Assembly: GCA_023213395.1 (NCBI GenBank)
Contig: CM041465.1
Span: forward strand, 117,745,741-117,809,740
Length of the DNA: 64,000 bases
Source: Cycas panzhihuaensis
Taxonomy: Eukaryota > Cycadophyta
Reading direction: 5' to 3'
This document shows positions 58,451-64,000 of this stretch, piece after piece (within the stretch, counting starts at the first letter, position 1; each line of letters opens with the position of its first letter). Both the position numbers and the translations under genes were made by a program. The notes under the pieces were generated by a model. That model was not told the DNA's origin. It was given only the letters and a program-made list of their open reading frames with translations, and ran no database searches.

Positions 58451-59850
58451 TGTTGACGTTCTTAAAATTATTTGTGTATTTGATTTTTGCATTTTTTGTT
58501 TTATTGTTGTATTGTTGCTTTATTTTATTTCTTTTCATGTTCAACCAATTCAAATGATAAAGTAAGCATATATAAAATGTAAATGTCAATAGATTTTGAA
58601 AGTTAAATATGCCAAAATATTAGAATCACTTATCATCCCATTCTTTTTATATCAAAGTCAAACACCTCTGATATTAGCTACCTTTCTATATGAGTCGGCT
58701 TAGGTCAAAAGGATTAAAAGAGTAATTAAGACCTTTCTCATGACATTCTAGAGAGGATAAGTATCATACGTATGTATGAGTTTATTTAATATTGAACCAA
58801 TTCATTTAATGACCACATAGGGTCACAAAAATGGATAGGATGCTAATGGTTAATACTTGAGAAATTACTCCCAAGTATATTGACCTTTGCTTATGTCGCA
58901 TGCCTCCATTATTCACTTTGAATAGTTTGGCCTTATTTTATTCATAAGCATTTATGTGATTTATAAAACATGTAAGCATCAATCCTTAAAAAACATTTAC
59001 ATGTACCCATGCATCTTGCTACTATCATCACATATCATTATAATGCAAAATATAAAATGTATTAAGGTGCACCCCGACATATAACAAGACATTTCATTAG
59101 GATCTTATTTTATGACCAAAATAAGGTGATTGTATAAGACCACCATCATAAAACATATAGTATCAAAATATACAATAAAACATATAAGAAATATACAACG
59201 AAATATATATTGTATACAAAGTGGCTATTATATCAAGAGTACCAAACTAGAATGAGATATAACCATTATATTAAATATAGTTTGGATTACATGAATATTG
59301 TAGATTATAAGAGATTTAAACATGGACTTGCTTAAAATAATATCCCCACATCATCAAAAGTACCATTTATGGCATTTAATCTTGATGGATCACCATTAGA
59401 TTATAACGAAGATTTATTGACAACCATCAACAATAATTAAGGTGGTCCTATGGAATAACACTTGTGAACTTCTTTAGGCAATGTGTATTAAGGAGAATAA
59501 AGGAGAAACACAAGCATAGAGGTACATAGAATTATTAAAGATAAAAAAGAGATAGAATAAACAAGTATGCTTAAAGAGTGCTAATACTTTTTTTAAAGAT
59601 GTTTTTCTTCCTTCTTTTTTTCCCCCTTCAACATATTGCATTTACATAAACAATATTTATAACTACTTGTGGACACTATCCCAACTAGCAACTTTGTGCA
59701 TTTAAAATGAAAAATACGTATAGTTAATAAGTGGATTATGTAAACTCAAAGTTTTAACATGAATTAAAAAAATTGGTGCAAATAAAAAGTTTTAGGTATT
59801 GATTTCAGTAGATCACTAGTATATGATAATCCCAAAGTAAACAATAATAC
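58451..59850. other. AT-rich stretch without recognised features
   Basis: No gene or delimited repeat seen. The T-run at about 59610-59630 and scattered AT words are the only structure. Confidence 0.45.
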
Positions 59851-59854
59851 AAGT

Positions 59855-60035
59855 CATAATCCTATAGCATATGGGCATGATTTTAAAGTATGTAGATCAC
59901 ATAGATTAGAATCCTATAGCCTAAGACCATAATCCTAAAGTATGTAAGACCTTTAATTATGATCCTATATCCTAAGATTATGATCCTAAACTATGTAAGA
60001 TATTCAATTATGATCTCATACCCTATATATTATGG
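59855..60035. repeat. Minisatellite of ~52-bp units
   Basis: About 3.5 imperfect units, each with ATCCTATAGCCTAAG followed by ATGATCCTAAAGTATGTAAG and an AT-rich spacer (starts near 59857, 59910, 59963 and 60013). It does not belong to any element delimited here. Confidence 0.65.
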
Positions 60036-62350
<2,315 letters not shown>

Positions 62351-62700
62351 AAATCTCTCCAAAATGCTCTTCAATCTGGAATAGTCTTATTCTAAATTCT
62401 CACCACAAAAACTACCATATAATAAATCTGAAATGAATAAGATAGGATGAATGGAAAAAATAAAGCTCTATTATTCACTAAGAGTTCATTAAATACATAA
62501 AATATTGCCAAAAAATAGCGTTGTAATGCCCTAAGATACAATAAGCATGTAAAAAGGATGTCCCCTATCATTCTATGAGGTCTTATATAGACAAGGGGGA
62601 CCTCTTTCATGAATGTTATTAGCGAGGGTAAGAAACCTCGCATGGACGTTAGGAGCTAACACTAATTACAAGGTCCCACGATCACATGTTCTAGTAATTA
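62351..62700 (-). repeat. LTR-like segment
   Basis: It contains CTTATATAGAC at 62583-62593 (a TATA box on the minus strand) and a segment at 62650-62700 similar to 51690-51755. Given the minus-strand integrase to its right, it could be the 3' LTR of that element. Confidence 0.4.
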
Positions 62701-63330
62701 AGTTCTATGGTTGAGCTAGTTATGTAACAAATCCTCCTATTTGAGATGTTGAGTCCTAAAGCTACGAAGATATGGATGATGATGAATGGGGTCCTTTAAT
62801 TCTTAGGTGGGTTCTTCTTCTAAGCAATTAATCCATTATACCAAGTGTTCTATAATGACTCAATTACAAAGGCAATATTGATGATTAGAGAGAATGTGTT
62901 ATGTGTAATTTAAGGGCTTGTTCATAAAATAGAATGGATACTATGTTTTAAGAGGTGATATTTTGGCTAAGATATTGCTTGACGTAAGACACAAAGAAAT
63001 TATTATGAAGTTTTCAATTAGAGGGAAGATCAAGGGTATAGGTGACTTCTCTAATTCATTAAAGGATGCAGTAAGGGCTATAAAAATAAGGACTTGATTT
63101 TTAGCTTTTGTAATGCTTGAGGGAGTTTTGTTTATAAGGTTGGACATATAGGATGTCTAAACCATTGACAGAAAAAGAATTATCAAAGTAATGGTAGTCA
63201 GTGAGTTATTTTATGCGGTTATAGATGGAGGCAAGATTTGCTTGAGAGTAGATAAGATAAGGCCCATTTTTTGAGCTTTTATTGGGTCACAATAGTATGA
63301 AGGTTAGTGGTAAGGGTGGAGTAGAAGGGG
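62701..63330. other. Stretch between LTR-like segment and integrase remnant
   Basis: A minus frame at 63147-62941 is open for 68 codons, but I do not recognise it. If the neighbouring gypsy reading is right it would cover the integrase end and 3' region of that element. Confidence 0.3.
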
Positions 63331-64000
63331 ATGGATACTTATATAGAGCTAGAAAGGGGGACATACCAATAGTAAACTAGTGTGAGGAATTATACTAATA
63401 CTTAGCTAGAGTGAAAAAAGAGATCCTCTTATGTTGGGGTTCATATGCAAAGCAATATAAATATGTTTCTAGGGTTTTATTCAAAATATTAGATTAACCA
63501 CACGAATAAGAGTTATAGGTAAAACTCATATTAAAATAAGTGCCTGAAGCACAAAATAAATTTGGGATCTTTATAACAAATGATAGAGGAGGGAAAGCTA
63601 TAAAGACAAAATATATATTGAATGTAGATGTCAACTAGGTGTGGGGTTATATAAGAAGCGTAAATAAGAAGGAAACATGCATACTTAGTTAGACAATCAA
63701 TGATAACTAAAATAGAATCAAAGTTGGCCAAAAGTGGGAGACCTATAATAAAATCCATGGTAACATCTTATTATTTTACTTAGGGAATGTGTAGTGAGTA
63801 AAGAAGGCCAAGCAAGGAAATATTTTTTGGTTTATAGCATTGATAGGTGTCACACTTAAAAAATAATCTAAGAGTATGGGGATTCATGTGTGCCAATTAA
63901 AATTAATGCATATACACCGATAGGTTTTATTGAAGCTAGAATGGCCATCGAAAGCAACAGAATGATACTTAATGAGGATGTGGAGAATGAAGGATTGGTT
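63331..64000 (-). pseudogene. Ty3/gypsy integrase fragment at the right edge, broken
   Basis: On the minus strand, from the window edge: a His-containing segment with the spacing of an integrase zinc finger (about 64000-63800, with several stops), then the core open at 63758-63531: MDFIIGLP, DSILVIIDCLTKYACF and FPSSIICYKDPKF. These are the first and second catalytic Asp regions of gypsy integrase (the second reads YKDPKF instead of SDRDPRF). The part with the catalytic Glu, expected near 63500-63400, is not recognisable. The RT and gag would lie outside the window to the right. The element is dead. Confidence 0.75.

Overview
This window is plant nuclear DNA dominated by dead LTR retrotransposons, with one intact-looking host gene. 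Evidence for a plant: tRNA-Met-type primer binding sites, Ty1/copia and Ty3/gypsy polyproteins of plant type, GT-AG introns, a degraded plant-mobile-domain-like gene, and a small conserved plant-type protein. The high load of nested, old elements would suit a large genome such as a conifer, but that is inference. At least two thirds of the window is element sequence that can be delimited. No bacterial, CRISPR, rRNA or tRNA signal was seen.

Layout. 1-2615: an unrecognised partial open frame, a hairpin, then a decayed two-exon gene resembling the plant mobile domain family (+ strand, 602-2600). 2616-7932: copia element E1 (- strand) with two LTRs and an ATGAT target duplication, inserted in the 3' part of that gene. 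8730-20202: gypsy element F (- strand), whose protease and RT start are joined in frame to the integrase C-terminus, so the RT/RNase H/integrase core is missing. Gypsy element G (+ strand, 10678-17633) is inserted in F. 20203-24049: probable F LTR/leader and unresolved sequence.

24050-49217 is one four-deep nest of minus-strand elements. C is a short, non-coding LTR element. D (copia) lies in the right LTR of C, A (copia) lies nine bases inside the left LTR of D, and B (copia) lies in the left LTR of A. D also holds a solo LTR of the E family (42773-43352, duplication TATAG). Split LTR lengths add up: C 318 versus 317, D 383 versus 384, A 411 versus 411. Oddly, D is flanked by a 38-bp repeat of C sequence instead of the usual 5 bp.

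49218-51800: decayed gypsy gag and leader (H). 51790-52560: very AT-rich block. 52570-54600: GC-richer island with an intact two-exon gene (53638-54305, 189 aa) ending in AIYLVT, of a plant-specific family I recall but cannot name. 54600-64000: AT-rich sequence with microsatellites, a 52-bp minisatellite, diverged direct repeats, LTR-like pieces and, at the right edge, a decayed gypsy integrase (- strand).

None of the element polyproteins is intact. Stops are often TAG or TAA where the family has Gln, fitting decay of methylated DNA. The elements do not cooperate with the host gene; the window records successive insertions around a small gene island.
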